A DNA stretch of 21,689 nt, from assembly GCA_028714615.1 (NCBI GenBank), contig JAQTMA010000049.1:1-21689 (forward strand), written 5' to 3'. A model generated the notes under the pieces. It saw only the letters and a program-made list of their open reading frames with translations, searched no databases and was not told the DNA's origin. Shown here in pieces: positions 9,215 to 16,997 of this stretch (the first letter of the stretch is position 1; each line of letters begins with the position of its first letter). Origin of the DNA: Anaerolineaceae bacterium. GTDB lineage: Bacteria > Chloroflexota > Anaerolineae > Anaerolineales > Anaerolineaceae. The position numbers were made by a program, and so were the translations under genes.

Positions 9215-11107
9215 TTACGCTTCATGGAACTCACCTTCCACCACTTCGCCGCCCTGCCCATTACCGCCCTGCGGGTTTCCGCCTGGCTGTGCCTGGCCTT
9301 GCGCCGCAGTTGCCTGCGCCTGGGCCTGCAGCGCATTGGCTGCATTTTGCAAGTCGTCGATGGCGCGCCGGATGCGGCCGGTGTCCTCGCCCTGGATAGC
9401 CTGGCGCAGCTCACCGAGCTTGTTGTTCAGGTCCTCGCGCATGTCTTGCGGCACGCGCTCGCCCAGCTCGCTCAACGACTTCTCAGTCTGGTAGGCCAGC
9501 GTGTCGCCTGTATTGCGGGCTTCCACCAATTGCTTGCGGCGGGTATCCTCGGATTCGTGCTGCTTTGCTTCCTGCACCATGCGCTCGATATCTGTCTTGT
9601 TCAGGTTGGTTGAAGCGGTGATGGTCACCTTCTGTTCTTTTCCGGTAGCCTTGTCGCGCGCGGTCACGTTCAGGATGCCGTTCGCATCGATGTCGAAAGT
9701 AACCTCGACCTGCGGCATGCCTCGCGGCGCCGGCGGAAGTCCTTCCAGCCGGAAACGACCCAGGCTCATGTTGTCGGACGCCATCGGGCGTTCTCCCTGG
9801 AGCACGTGCACGTCCACCGCAGTCTGGTTATCCTCGGCGGTCGAGAAGGTCTCGGCCTTGCGCACCGGGATGGTAGTGTTACGCTCGATCAGGGTGGTCA
9901 TCACCCCGCCCATCGTCTCAACGCCTAGCGAGAGGGGGGTCACATCCAGCAAGAGCACATCTTTGACCTCGCCGCCCAACACGCCCGCCTGGATAGCGGC
10001 GCCAATTGCCACGACTTCATCCGGGTTGACGCCCTTATTCGGTTCCTTGCCGGTTAGCGAGCGCACCAATTCCTGCACCATGGGCATACGCGTCGATCCA
10101 CCTACGAGAACCACCTCATTGATGTCGCTCGTTTTCAGGTTGGAATCGCGAATGGCAGCTTCGAACGGGCCGCGGCAGCGCTGCAACAAGTCTTCGGTGA
10201 GCTGCTCAAATTTCGATCGGCTGAGCTTCACCTGCAGGTGCTTGGGACCGGATGCGTCCGCGGTGATGTAGGGCAGGTTGATCTCGGTCTCCATCATGCT
10301 GGAGAGCTCAATTTTGGCCTTTTCTGAAGCCTCGCGCAAGCGCTGCAGAGCCTGGCGATCTGTTCGCAGGTCAATGCCCTGCTCGCGTTTGAACTCATCC
10401 GCCGCCCAATTGACGATGCGCTCGTCCCAGTTGTCGCCGCCCAGGTGCGTGTCGCCATTGGTGGCGCGTACTTCGACCACGCCTTCGCCGACTTCCAAGA
10501 GGCTCACATCGAACGTGCCCCCACCCAGGTCAAAGACCAGGATGGTCTCATTCGTCTTTTTATCCAGGCCGTAAGCCAGGGCGGAGGCCGTCGGTTCATT
10601 GATGATGCGCAGCACGTCCAGGCCGGCGATCTTGCCGGCGTCCTTGGTCGCCTGGCGCTGGCTGTCGTTGAAGTAAGCCGGGACGGTGATGACTGCTTGA
10701 TTTACTTTCTCACCCAGGTAAGCTTCCGCATCGGACTTGAGCTTGCCCAGGATCATGGCAGAGATCTCCTGGGGACTATATTCACGCCCGGTCACGGGGA
10801 TCTTCACCCGGGCTTCACCGTTGGGTCCCTTGACCACCTGGTAGGAGACCATCTTGCGCTCGGAGTCCACCTCATCAAAATGGCGACCCATAAAGCGTTT
10901 TATCGAATAGACGGTGTTCTCCGGGTTGACGACCGCCTGCCGCTTGGCGGGTTGCCCAACCATGCGCTCGCTGTTTTTGTTGAAGCCAACCACCGAAGGT
11001 AGGAGGCGAGAGCCCTCCGCGGTGGGAATGACCACCGGGTTGCCGCCTTCCATGACGGCTACGACCGAGTTGGTAGTTCCGAGATCAATTCCGATTATCT
11101 TTGGCAT
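9215..11107 (-). CDS. dnaK: DnaK, Hsp70 chaperone
   Basis: This is a 630-residue ATP-dependent chaperone. The N-terminal nucleotide-binding domain has [10 protein letters not shown] (4-13), the TVPAYFND and [14 protein letters not shown] segments and the phosphate loop [11 protein letters not shown]. The substrate-binding domain starts near residue 385 with [18 protein letters not shown], and the helical lid follows. The frame can be extended to TTG 11128, but ATG 11107 fits the family start ([10 protein letters not shown]) and has a GAAAGGA site about ten bases upstream, so I chose it. The tail is rich in Gln and Gly and ends in GEFHEA, unlike the EEVD-type or VDADFEEV endings of housekeeping DnaKs. 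Neither grpE nor dnaJ lies beside it. No CIRCE element is seen upstream. Confidence 0.97.
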   Translation of the reverse strand: MPKIIGIDLGTTNSVVAVMEGGNPVVIPTAEGSRLLPSVVGFNKNSERMVGQPAKRQAVVNPENTVYSIKRFMGRHFDEVDSERKMVSYQVVKGPNGEARVKIPVTGREYSPQEISAMILGKLKSDAEAYLGEKVNQAVITVPAYFNDSQRQATKDAGKIAGLDVLRIINEPTASALAYGLDKKTNETILVFDLGGGTFDVSLLEVGEGVVEVRATNGDTHLGGDNWDERIVNWAADEFKREQGIDLRTDRQALQRLREASEKAKIELSSMMETEINLPYITADASGPKHLQVKLSRSKFEQLTEDLLQRCRGPFEAAIRDSNLKTSDINEVVLVGGSTRMPMVQELVRSLTGKEPNKGVNPDEVVAIGAAIQAGVLGGEVKDVLLLDVTPLSLGVETMGGVMTTLIERNTTIPVRKAETFSTAEDNQTAVDVHVLQGERPMASDNMSLGRFRLEGLPPAPRGMPQVEVTFDIDANGILNVTARDKATGKEQKVTITASTNLNKTDIERMVQEAKQHESEDTRRKQLVEARNTGDTLAYQTEKSLSELGERVPQDMREDLNNKLGELRQAIQGEDTGRIRRAIDDLQNAANALQAQAQATAAQGQAQPGGNPQGGNGQGGEVVEGEFHEA

Positions 11108-11213
11108 AGGAAGAATCCTTTCTTTCAAAGGTAGTACATGCTCAAAGCATATCCCCCGCGCGCAAGAAGATCATTAACTTTGTGTAGAAATTATGTATAT
11201 GTTTGCGCCCCCA

Positions 11214-11245
11214 TGCTCACCGCAGCGATAGCGGCGTTGTGAGCA
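11214..11245. other. Inverted repeat between the transglycosylase-like gene and dnaK
   Basis: TGCTCAC (11214-11220) pairs perfectly with GTGAGCA (11239-11245), with an inner CGC/GCG pairing in the 18-base loop. It lies in the 179-base spacer downstream of the 11287 stop and upstream of dnaK, so it could end the envelope-gene transcript. There is no T run after it on the minus strand. Nearer dnaK is a 13-base palindrome, ATGCT-CAA-AGCAT (11138-11150). I see no convincing -35/-10 pair and no TTAGCACTC CIRCE arm in this spacer. Confidence 0.35.
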
Positions 11246-11286
11246 CGAGGGCGCCGGCTACTACCTTTTTGCCTCGTTGTCTTCCT

Positions 11287-13170
11287 CTACGGGTACGGCT
11301 GTTCGGTGATCCCCGGGTACCCCGGGCCGGGATAGCCTTCGCCGGTCGGCGTAGCCGTCCCGGACGTTCCCTGGCGAGTCGCCGTCGCAGTCGCCGTGCG
11401 CCCGAAGCCCGGCGTTGGCGTGCGGTTGACCTGCGTGTTCACCACCACCGGCGTGATGGCCGTGGGCGCTTGTGCGGTCGCAGTCAACGCCGCGGATGGT
11501 GATTGCGCCGATGTCACCGCCTCTACGTACGCAATCGCACCCGTACAACCTCCCACCAGTTGGTTCGCCACGTGCGGCCAATCCAATGGCAGGCGCTTAT
11601 TATAGGCCTGGGTCATGGCATACGACAGGCAGCCTGGCCCGGCGTTGTAATTGAGCAGGGTGAACAGCCACAGATCCACGTACGAGCTGGAAATCCCCGC
11701 GGGTTGTTTGGTCACATTGTGAACGATTTGCCCGGCCTGTTCGCAGTTGGCGCGCAGCGTACTGGCGAAGACGTCCACGCTGAAGCGCGCCCGCGATAGG
11801 TCGATCCCCGATGGGCAATCTGGGCAAGCCGCGTTGACTTTCGTCACCAGCGCTCCTTTGAGCATGGCCTGCTGGTCGGGTTGTAAGCGCGTCCAGCCGC
11901 GATCGCACACGTCGCGCAGGAACACCAGTGGGCAGAACTGGTTGAAGAAATCCGGGTTCCACAGCAGGGTGGTCTCCGCCCCGTTCTCCGTCAACTGGCC
12001 CAGGCCGGCTTCGTGGTAGGTGGCAAAAATGCCCGGCCAGAACTGGCTTTCGCGGCTGAAGATGTTCTTCATCAATTGGGCAGGCACGCCGCTATTCCTG
12101 GCCACCTGGATAATTTGCGCGTCGAACTGGTTCTGCCAGCCTTCCATGCGCGGCATGGCCTTCTCGAGGCCGCAAGCGTTCGCCACTCCCGGGCTCGCCA
12201 GCCCTTCCCTCGGACAGTCGCTGGCATTCACTTCGCCGTTTTGGATCAGCAACCCCGCCAGGTACACCAGCGGTTGGCTGGAAGCCAGATCCTCCACCCG
12301 CTCCGGTGTGGTCAACCATTGGGGTGGACCGCCCAGCGCCGGGAAGGACTCCCAAATCTCCGAGCAGGATGCCAGGGGCGCTCCACGCCATTGGCTGCTG
12401 ATCACATCCACGTACCACAACTGCTGCGTGTCGCTCGTCGCGCTCATGTCCGGCGACATAAAGTCACCCCACGGCACGGCGCGCACCTGTGCACTGTAAT
12501 GCACCGTCGAGTCGCCAAAGCTGGAGTCTGCCCAGAATTCGACGGTCATCCCCTGTATCCCGGTAGGTGGAATGGGGATTTCGCAAGAGGCGCCCTGGCA
12601 CGAGAACGGCTCCCCCGCCATCAGCCCGTGGATACCGATAATGGCCTCGTTGGGCAGCGGTTCCTCCCCGGTCAGAAGCAAATTGGGCAGGTTGGTACAC
12701 CGGTTCTGCGGAGGCATCGCGTCGCACCCGCTAACCGATACCCACACCTTGGCCGGCGGCAGATCCACGCTGATCTCACGTTCCGTCTGCTGCGAACCCA
12801 CCAGGGAAAGGTACACCCCGTGGCAGTCGCGAATATCGCCCCCTGTCCCGGCTTGCGAGCACGGCTTGGTCGTAGACCACACAGTGTAGACCGGCGGGTC
12901 GCAATAACTGGAAACCTCGAAGGCATTCGGCAACCCTTCGTGTTCGATCCACAATTGGCACAACACCTGGTTATTCTGCCAGGAGTTGATCCACCACTGG
13001 TAGCTGGTGAAAGGTACCTTGATTTTTGTCGCGCGTTGCGGACCCTCTGTCGCCGTGGGAGCCGGCGTGGCGCTGGCGCCGGCCGCAGGCAACACCGGCT
13101 GCACCTGCCAGGCGGCCAGCCCGCTAAGTGTCAGAATGCCCATCAAAAAAGCGATTACCCTCTTACGCAA
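11287..13170 (-). CDS. Secreted lytic-transglycosylase-like protein with Cys-rich N-terminal region and Thr/Pro-rich tail
   Basis: This 627-residue exported protein has a signal-like helix at residues 5-22 and a Thr/Pro/Ala linker. An unassigned Cys-rich region (about 50-300) follows, then an SLT-type lysozyme-like domain (about 350-550). The SLT signatures are present: SRES with probable catalytic Glu374, GLGQLT (389-394) and NYNAGPG (507-513). About 110 residues separate the second and third motifs, more than in compact SLT domains. The tail (about 555-627) is Thr/Ala/Pro-rich and ends in a YPGPGYPG segment. Such enzymes cut peptidoglycan glycan strands. The start is TTG 13170 with GGAG six bases upstream. 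It lies 56 bases after the LCP gene and is probably co-transcribed with it. The fold call is fairly sure; activity is not shown. Confidence 0.75.
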   Translation of the reverse strand: MRKRVIAFLMGILTLSGLAAWQVQPVLPAAGASATPAPTATEGPQRATKIKVPFTSYQWWINSWQNNQVLCQLWIEHEGLPNAFEVSSYCDPPVYTVWSTTKPCSQAGTGGDIRDCHGVYLSLVGSQQTEREISVDLPPAKVWVSVSGCDAMPPQNRCTNLPNLLLTGEEPLPNEAIIGIHGLMAGEPFSCQGASCEIPIPPTGIQGMTVEFWADSSFGDSTVHYSAQVRAVPWGDFMSPDMSATSDTQQLWYVDVISSQWRGAPLASCSEIWESFPALGGPPQWLTTPERVEDLASSQPLVYLAGLLIQNGEVNASDCPREGLASPGVANACGLEKAMPRMEGWQNQFDAQIIQVARNSGVPAQLMKNIFSRESQFWPGIFATYHEAGLGQLTENGAETTLLWNPDFFNQFCPLVFLRDVCDRGWTRLQPDQQAMLKGALVTKVNAACPDCPSGIDLSRARFSVDVFASTLRANCEQAGQIVHNVTKQPAGISSSYVDLWLFTLLNYNAGPGCLSYAMTQAYNKRLPLDWPHVANQLVGGCTGAIAYVEAVTSAQSPSAALTATAQAPTAITPVVVNTQVNRTPTPGFGRTATATATRQGTSGTATPTGEGYPGPGYPGITEQPYP

Positions 13171-13226
13171 ATCGTTCTCCAGGTCGAACCGGTAACTCGT
13201 AGACTCATTGGGGTTCCCATACCATT

Positions 13227-14561
13227 TTATTGGGTAGCTGTAATGGTCGCCGTTGCTGTGTTGGTGGCGGTGGGCGGGGTGATGGTTCCCGTGGGCGTGG
13301 TCGTATGGGTCGGGGTCATCGTCGCCGTACTTGGCGCCGGGGTATTCGTGCGCGTGGACGTAGGCGTCGCCCGGGGCGTGTTCGACGGGGTTGGCGAGGT
13401 GGTCAACTCCGCTTCCAGCGTGCTCACCCGCTCGCTCAATGGGAGCGGCGCCATCACGAAGGCAAGCGCATCATGAAGCAGGGCGAGCACCTGCTCGCGT
13501 ACCGGCAGCAGTACAATCCCCTTTGTCTCGGGCAGTTCCCAAGCGGTCCATTCCGTCGCACCCAGGCTGTAATAATGAATCCGCCCAGAGTCACCCAGCT
13601 TGAGAGCCAGTGGGATCAGTTCTTCGACATCGTTGAGTCCCAGGTTGGCTTGCAGGCTGTTTTTATATTTATCGTACAGTTCCGGTAAGCGCACCAGGTT
13701 GCCGCCCGTGACCATACGTAAGAAAAGCGCCCGGCCGATTTCCTGCTGGCGGCGGAAGCGATCCACTTCATCGTCTCCTGGCAATAAACGCACGTAACAC
13801 AAGCTCCGCTCGCCGGTCAGGTGCTGCGTACCGCTCTTGATGGTGCAGTTCTGCAAGACAGACGGCGTGCTCGTGGTGGCGGCCGTCAGCCCGCCCAGCG
13901 GCTTAGTGACGCTCACATCCAATCCACCCAGATCATCTACCAACCGGGGAAAATCATCCAGGTGCGCCACCGCCCACCAATCCACCCGGATGCCCAGGTT
14001 ATACGCGATGGTCTGTTCTACGCCGGTGATGCCACCGACCGGGTAAGCCACATTCAAGCGCTGCATGGTGTAGCCGGGGATGTAGACGTACAGAGTCGGC
14101 GGGATGGAAATGACGCTGGCTTTTGCGGTGCGCGCATTGAATAAAACGAGTTGCACCAGGTTGGTTCGCCCCTGGAAATCGGATGTCCGCGCCACCCCCA
14201 GGATCAAGGCGGCTTGCACTTCTTCCGGAACGTCCAACCCGGTAAACGGCTCGGGGATGGCGGTCGCTGCAGTTAAGGTCGGAGCGGCATAGCTGCCCCA
14301 CGGCCCAGGGGGATTGGGTGTAAAGGACGGTAACCCACAGTTCCCCGCGCACGGCGATTCGACCAACGCTACCCGTGAGGCCGTAACACTGGGGGTGGCG
14401 GTGGCGCCGATCTGAGAGGTGGGGGTTTCAGTTGGAGTGGGGTTTGCACAGGCAAAAAGCACCAGGCAAAACACGATTCCCCCCAGGATCAGGTGCATGT
14501 GTTTCGCGCGGTGTGCTTTTTTCTGTTGCGACGAATGGACGTCCCCGGCCCGGTCCACCAT
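13227..14561 (-). CDS. LytR-CpsA-Psr (LCP) family lipoprotein with altered PRD motif
   Basis: The 444-residue protein has a basic leader, a hydrophobic segment (23-37) and a lipobox LFAC with Cys38, so it is probably a lipoprotein. The LCP domain (about 112-285) shows family signatures: QRLNVAYPVGG, TIAYNLGIRVDWW, LVDDLGGLDV and RFRRQQ (268-273). LCP proteins attach glycopolymers from lipid carriers to the cell wall. The family's SIPRD(T/L) segment reads SIPPTL here (152-157), so Arg and Asp are gone, and the R.R after the YVR tyrosine is R.L. The last 60 residues are a Thr/Pro stalk. ATG 14561 has an AGGAAA ribosome site. The gene lies between the repeat lipoprotein and the transglycosylase-like gene. 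Confidence 0.85.
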   Translation of the reverse strand: MVDRAGDVHSSQQKKAHRAKHMHLILGGIVFCLVLFACANPTPTETPTSQIGATATPSVTASRVALVESPCAGNCGLPSFTPNPPGPWGSYAAPTLTAATAIPEPFTGLDVPEEVQAALILGVARTSDFQGRTNLVQLVLFNARTAKASVISIPPTLYVYIPGYTMQRLNVAYPVGGITGVEQTIAYNLGIRVDWWAVAHLDDFPRLVDDLGGLDVSVTKPLGGLTAATTSTPSVLQNCTIKSGTQHLTGERSLCYVRLLPGDDEVDRFRRQQEIGRALFLRMVTGGNLVRLPELYDKYKNSLQANLGLNDVEELIPLALKLGDSGRIHYYSLGATEWTAWELPETKGIVLLPVREQVLALLHDALAFVMAPLPLSERVSTLEAELTTSPTPSNTPRATPTSTRTNTPAPSTATMTPTHTTTPTGTITPPTATNTATATITATQ

Positions 14562-14719
14562 GTTGGTTTCCTGTGAAAATTATAGCAGAAACTGCCGCGA
14601 CTCCCCCTTTCTGGCGCTAATCATTTGGTACGATTAACGGGTGATTCATTACCGAGGTCTCGGTCTTGTTGGGACGCGAAGCGGGGAGGGGGTGGGGGTT
14701 CCTTTGTCCCTGGCTCTTC
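14562..14719. other. 158-base spacer between repeat lipoprotein and LCP genes, with G-rich tract
   Basis: Besides the extended -10 near its left end, the spacer holds ACCGA-GGTC-TCGGT (14651-14664), a small hairpin. It also has G runs on the plus strand at 14671-14673, 14683-14686, 14688-14692 and 14694-14698. On the minus-strand transcript this is a C-rich stretch right after the lipoprotein stop. No T-tailed terminator and no small gene were seen. Confidence 0.35.
14579..14587 (-). promoter_or_regulatory. Extended -10 promoter of the LCP gene
   Basis: On the minus strand the sequence reads TGCTATAAT: a perfect TATAAT (14584-14579) with the TG extension one base before it. No -35 match is seen 16-18 bases upstream, which is acceptable for an extended -10 promoter. 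The start would fall near 14572, leaving a leader of about ten bases that begins at the AGGAAA ribosome site. Confidence 0.6.
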
Positions 14720-16024
14720 TTACGGCGTTATCGCCGCCGCTTGAACTTCACTGGCTAGCAACATCATCGCCTGTTTATCATCCAAACTGGGAGCCCTGAT
14801 CCCGGTTCCATTCAACACCACCTGTTGGCGCATCGCATCCGCACTGGCATTGTCCTCCGACGCGAAATGCACCGCCTGGAACGCATTGATCCAGCTATAC
14901 ACCTGCGCCAACTGGTCGGAACTCAACCGTAACCGCCTGAGATCTCTGGCGGATCCGTTCTTACACGAGCCCGGATACGCAAACCCGGTTACGTAGATGA
15001 CCAGGTCGTCACAAAACCCGGCGATGCCACCCTCGCGGTGCCAGGAGAGGGCCAATCCGGCGGCGGCGTTTCCTCGTCCGGTGACGGCCTCATCGTGTAC
15101 CAGGTGGATCCACTCGGACACAGAGCGCTGTTCTTCAGGGGTAGCCTCCACCTGCCCGGTCCCGTGGTAACTCACTTCCCCTTTCTCCAATGTCAGGAGA
15201 AACGGCTTCCAGGCTCCCGCCAGAATCACCAGTTCCGCCTGGCGAGCCGGCTCAAGGCCCGTGTTCGAGGAAAGATGCCCCTGGCAGTCGCCTAAGCCGG
15301 CCGTATTTCCACCCACCGTAACCTTCAGGCAGGCCTGTTCCTGGTCCGTCCATTCGATCACGGCATCTTGGGAGACGCCGGCATCATTCGCCAGAACTGC
15401 CTGCGATCCATCCCGGTTGGTGTGATACTCATACGACTGTCCATTAGCCTGGAGAACCACTCGATATCCAGGCGTGACCACCTGGGCGCACATCTGCCCC
15501 GCTGCCGAGATTCCCAGGCAGGCATCCGGCCAATCCACCGCTTCCGCCTTGACCAGCTTGATCGTTTGTGGGTCGATCTTTAACTTCCCTGACAGCTCCT
15601 GGATCGCCTTTTCCTCGCCCGGCGAAGACACAGTTGCGGGTGCGGCGGCCTTTTCCATGCGTACCTGCTCACCGCTTTGGTCCGTACGGAATGTGTACAT
15701 GATCTCACCAGCCTTGAGAACCACCTTGAACCCCGGGACGATCTGGGCAGCGCATGGCTCTCCCGGTCGGGATATCCCCAGGCAAGTGTCCGGCCACTCG
15801 GCCGAGTCAACGGAAATCACTGCTAGCCGGGAGGATGGTATCTTTAACAATTCCGCCAGGGCTTTCTCGGCTTGAGCAACCGCAATGGTTGAGGGAGGCG
15901 CCTGGGCCTCTCCTGGTATAGGGGTAGCTGTTCCCCCAGGGCTGTTCACCGAAGGCGGAGTGACGCAGGCTGTCAGCATGCCTGCCCCGATGAAGATACA
16001 CGCGATCATTCGAACAAACTTCAT
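14720..16024 (-). CDS. Lipoprotein with two WPDxCLGI repeat modules
   Basis: This 434-residue protein starts at ATG 16024 (AAAGGAATCC upstream) with a signal peptide ending in lipobox LTAC (Cys20), so it should be membrane-anchored outside the cell. Two tandem modules share one pattern: module 1 (about 52-113) and module 2 (about 138-203) each have WPDxCLGI, then G..C (A/Q-rich), PG(F/Y)(K/R)VVL and an aromatic strand ending in RT or HTN. The paired Cys in each module could form a disulfide. Residues about 222-434 form a separate region with several Cys, not assigned. I recall this module from other Chloroflexota exported proteins; its function is unknown. It has its own promoter and lies upstream of the LCP and transglycosylase-like genes in the same direction. 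Confidence 0.8.
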   Translation of the reverse strand: MKFVRMIACIFIGAGMLTACVTPPSVNSPGGTATPIPGEAQAPPSTIAVAQAEKALAELLKIPSSRLAVISVDSAEWPDTCLGISRPGEPCAAQIVPGFKVVLKAGEIMYTFRTDQSGEQVRMEKAAAPATVSSPGEEKAIQELSGKLKIDPQTIKLVKAEAVDWPDACLGISAAGQMCAQVVTPGYRVVLQANGQSYEYHTNRDGSQAVLANDAGVSQDAVIEWTDQEQACLKVTVGGNTAGLGDCQGHLSSNTGLEPARQAELVILAGAWKPFLLTLEKGEVSYHGTGQVEATPEEQRSVSEWIHLVHDEAVTGRGNAAAGLALSWHREGGIAGFCDDLVIYVTGFAYPGSCKNGSARDLRRLRLSSDQLAQVYSWINAFQAVHFASEDNASADAMRQQVVLNGTGIRAPSLDDKQAMMLLASEVQAAAITP

Positions 16025-16068
16025 GGGTGTGGATTCCTTTGATCGCCTAAACGATAATATTTATCCAC

Positions 16069-16077
16069 ATTATAACA
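16069..16077 (-). promoter_or_regulatory. Extended -10 promoter of the repeat-lipoprotein gene
   Basis: On the minus strand the sequence is TGTTATAAT: consensus TATAAT (16074-16069) with TG one base upstream, inside a locally AT-rich stretch (about 16050-16085). No clear -35 is present. The transcript start would be near 16062, with a leader of about 38 bases. This is the same promoter type as that of the LCP gene. Confidence 0.55.
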
Positions 16078-16237
16078 AATAAACAAGGACTCGATCTTCG
16101 GGAAGTCAAGATGAGGAGCGGGCGCTATTCTTCCCTTTCCACCGCACCTCTGCGGCCCCGCGCGAGAATCCACTCAAGATCTCCGAGCGCCTCCTGCCCG
16201 TTCAGGATCAGTACGAATCCTGGTAAACTTGGTGGTC

Positions 16238-16300
16238 ATGGAGTTCATCCAACTGATAGACGCCACACTCTTCCACCTGGAGACGCTGCATGCCGCTTGA
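16238..16300 (+). other. Possible 20-codon upstream reading frame overlapping the HAD gene start
   Basis: ATG 16238 opens a 20-residue frame (MEFIQLIDAT...) ending at TGA 16298-16300, eight bases inside the HAD gene. Its ribosome site is poor (GGTGG directly upstream). It could couple translation to the HAD gene, or it may be chance. The rest of the 265-base spacer 16025-16289 holds only promoter-like sequence. Confidence 0.2.
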
Positions 16301-16997
16301 CCTGGCTCGCATCCGTGGGTTGTGTTTCGATCTTGACGGCACTCTGAGCGACAGCGACGACTACATGGTCAACCGCCTGGCCCAGGGCCTCACCCCGTTC
16401 CGCTGGCTGTTGTTTGGCAAGGACCCCGCAGCCGTGGCTCGCCGCTTGATGATGGGCATCGAGGCGCCCGGAAACCTGCTGATGGGAATTCCCGATCGCT
16501 TTGGCCTGGACGACGAGTTGAGCCGCCTGGTGGACGTGATTACCCGCCGGTGGGTGCGCCGCCGACAAGCCGTCTACCTGCTCATCCCCGGCATCCGCGA
16601 AGCTCTTACGCTGCTCAAGCCGCATTATCCGATGGTCGTGATTAGCGCCCGCGATGACCGCGCGGCGATGGGATTCCTGCAATTCTTCGAGCTATTGCCC
16701 TTTTTCTCTTACGTGATTACCGCCCAGACCTGCAATCACACCAAACCCTACCCGGACCCCCTGTTCTGGGCAGCCGGTCACCTGGGTCTCTCTCCCACCC
16801 AGTTGCTGATGATCGGAGACACCACCGTAGATATCCGCGCCGGGAGAGCCGCCGGGGCTCAAACCGCCGGCGTGCTGTGTGGTTTTGGCGAAGAGCCCGA
16901 GTTACGCCGGGTTGGCGCCGATCTGATCTTGCCGAGCACGTCTCTACTCCCCCAAATCCTGCTGGGTGACATTCGCGATACCCTTCATTCCACCTGA
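16290..16997 (+). CDS. HAD-superfamily hydrolase (phosphatase)
   Basis: This 235-residue cytoplasmic enzyme of the phosphoglycolate-phosphatase-like HAD group has all four motifs. Motif I FDLDGT carries nucleophile Asp14 and acid/base Asp16. Motif II has Ser119 in VVISARDD. Motif III has Lys152 in HTKPYPDP. Motif IV is IGDTTVD with Asp177 and Asp181. An alpha-helical cap sits between motifs I and II (about 20-95). The TKPYPDP and GDTTVDI segments are typical of Gph/PpaX-like enzymes, but the substrate cannot be read from sequence. ATG 16290 has CTGGAGA about seven bases upstream. It is the only plus-strand gene in this half, and its last 13 bases overlap the end of the convergent PBP-like gene. 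Confidence 0.88.
   Translation: MPLDLARIRGLCFDLDGTLSDSDDYMVNRLAQGLTPFRWLLFGKDPAAVARRLMMGIEAPGNLLMGIPDRFGLDDELSRLVDVITRRWVRRRQAVYLLIPGIREALTLLKPHYPMVVISARDDRAAMGFLQFFELLPFFSYVITAQTCNHTKPYPDPLFWAAGHLGLSPTQLLMIGDTTVDIRAGRAAGAQTAGVLCGFGEEPELRRVGADLILPSTSLLPQILLGDIRDTLHST

Noticed and set aside
9501..11002. Long plus-strand frames opposite dnaK (256 and 185 codons)
   Set aside because: Antisense open frames over dnaK are a common codon-bias artefact. There is no family match or ribosome site.
11108..11286. CIRCE/HrcA operator before dnaK
   Set aside because: The inverted repeat present (TGCTCAC/GTGAGCA) has an 18-base spacer and does not match the TTAGCACTC-N9-GAGTGCTAA consensus.
13227..13420. 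Tandem DNA repeats in the 3' part of the LCP gene
   Set aside because: The periodic sequence is the codon pattern of the Thr/Pro-rich protein stalk, not a separate DNA repeat or CRISPR array.
12013..13476. 487-codon plus-strand open frame
   Set aside because: It lies antisense to the transglycosylase-like and LCP genes, spans both of them and has no recognisable domain. The minus-strand frames have signal peptides and family motifs. It is a shadow of GC-rich codon use.
15548..15554. Isolated CTTGACC words (also near 10829, 16296 and 19505)
   Set aside because: They are single, unpaired and inside coding sequence, without the 11-base-spaced partner that marks the kdp-type operator.
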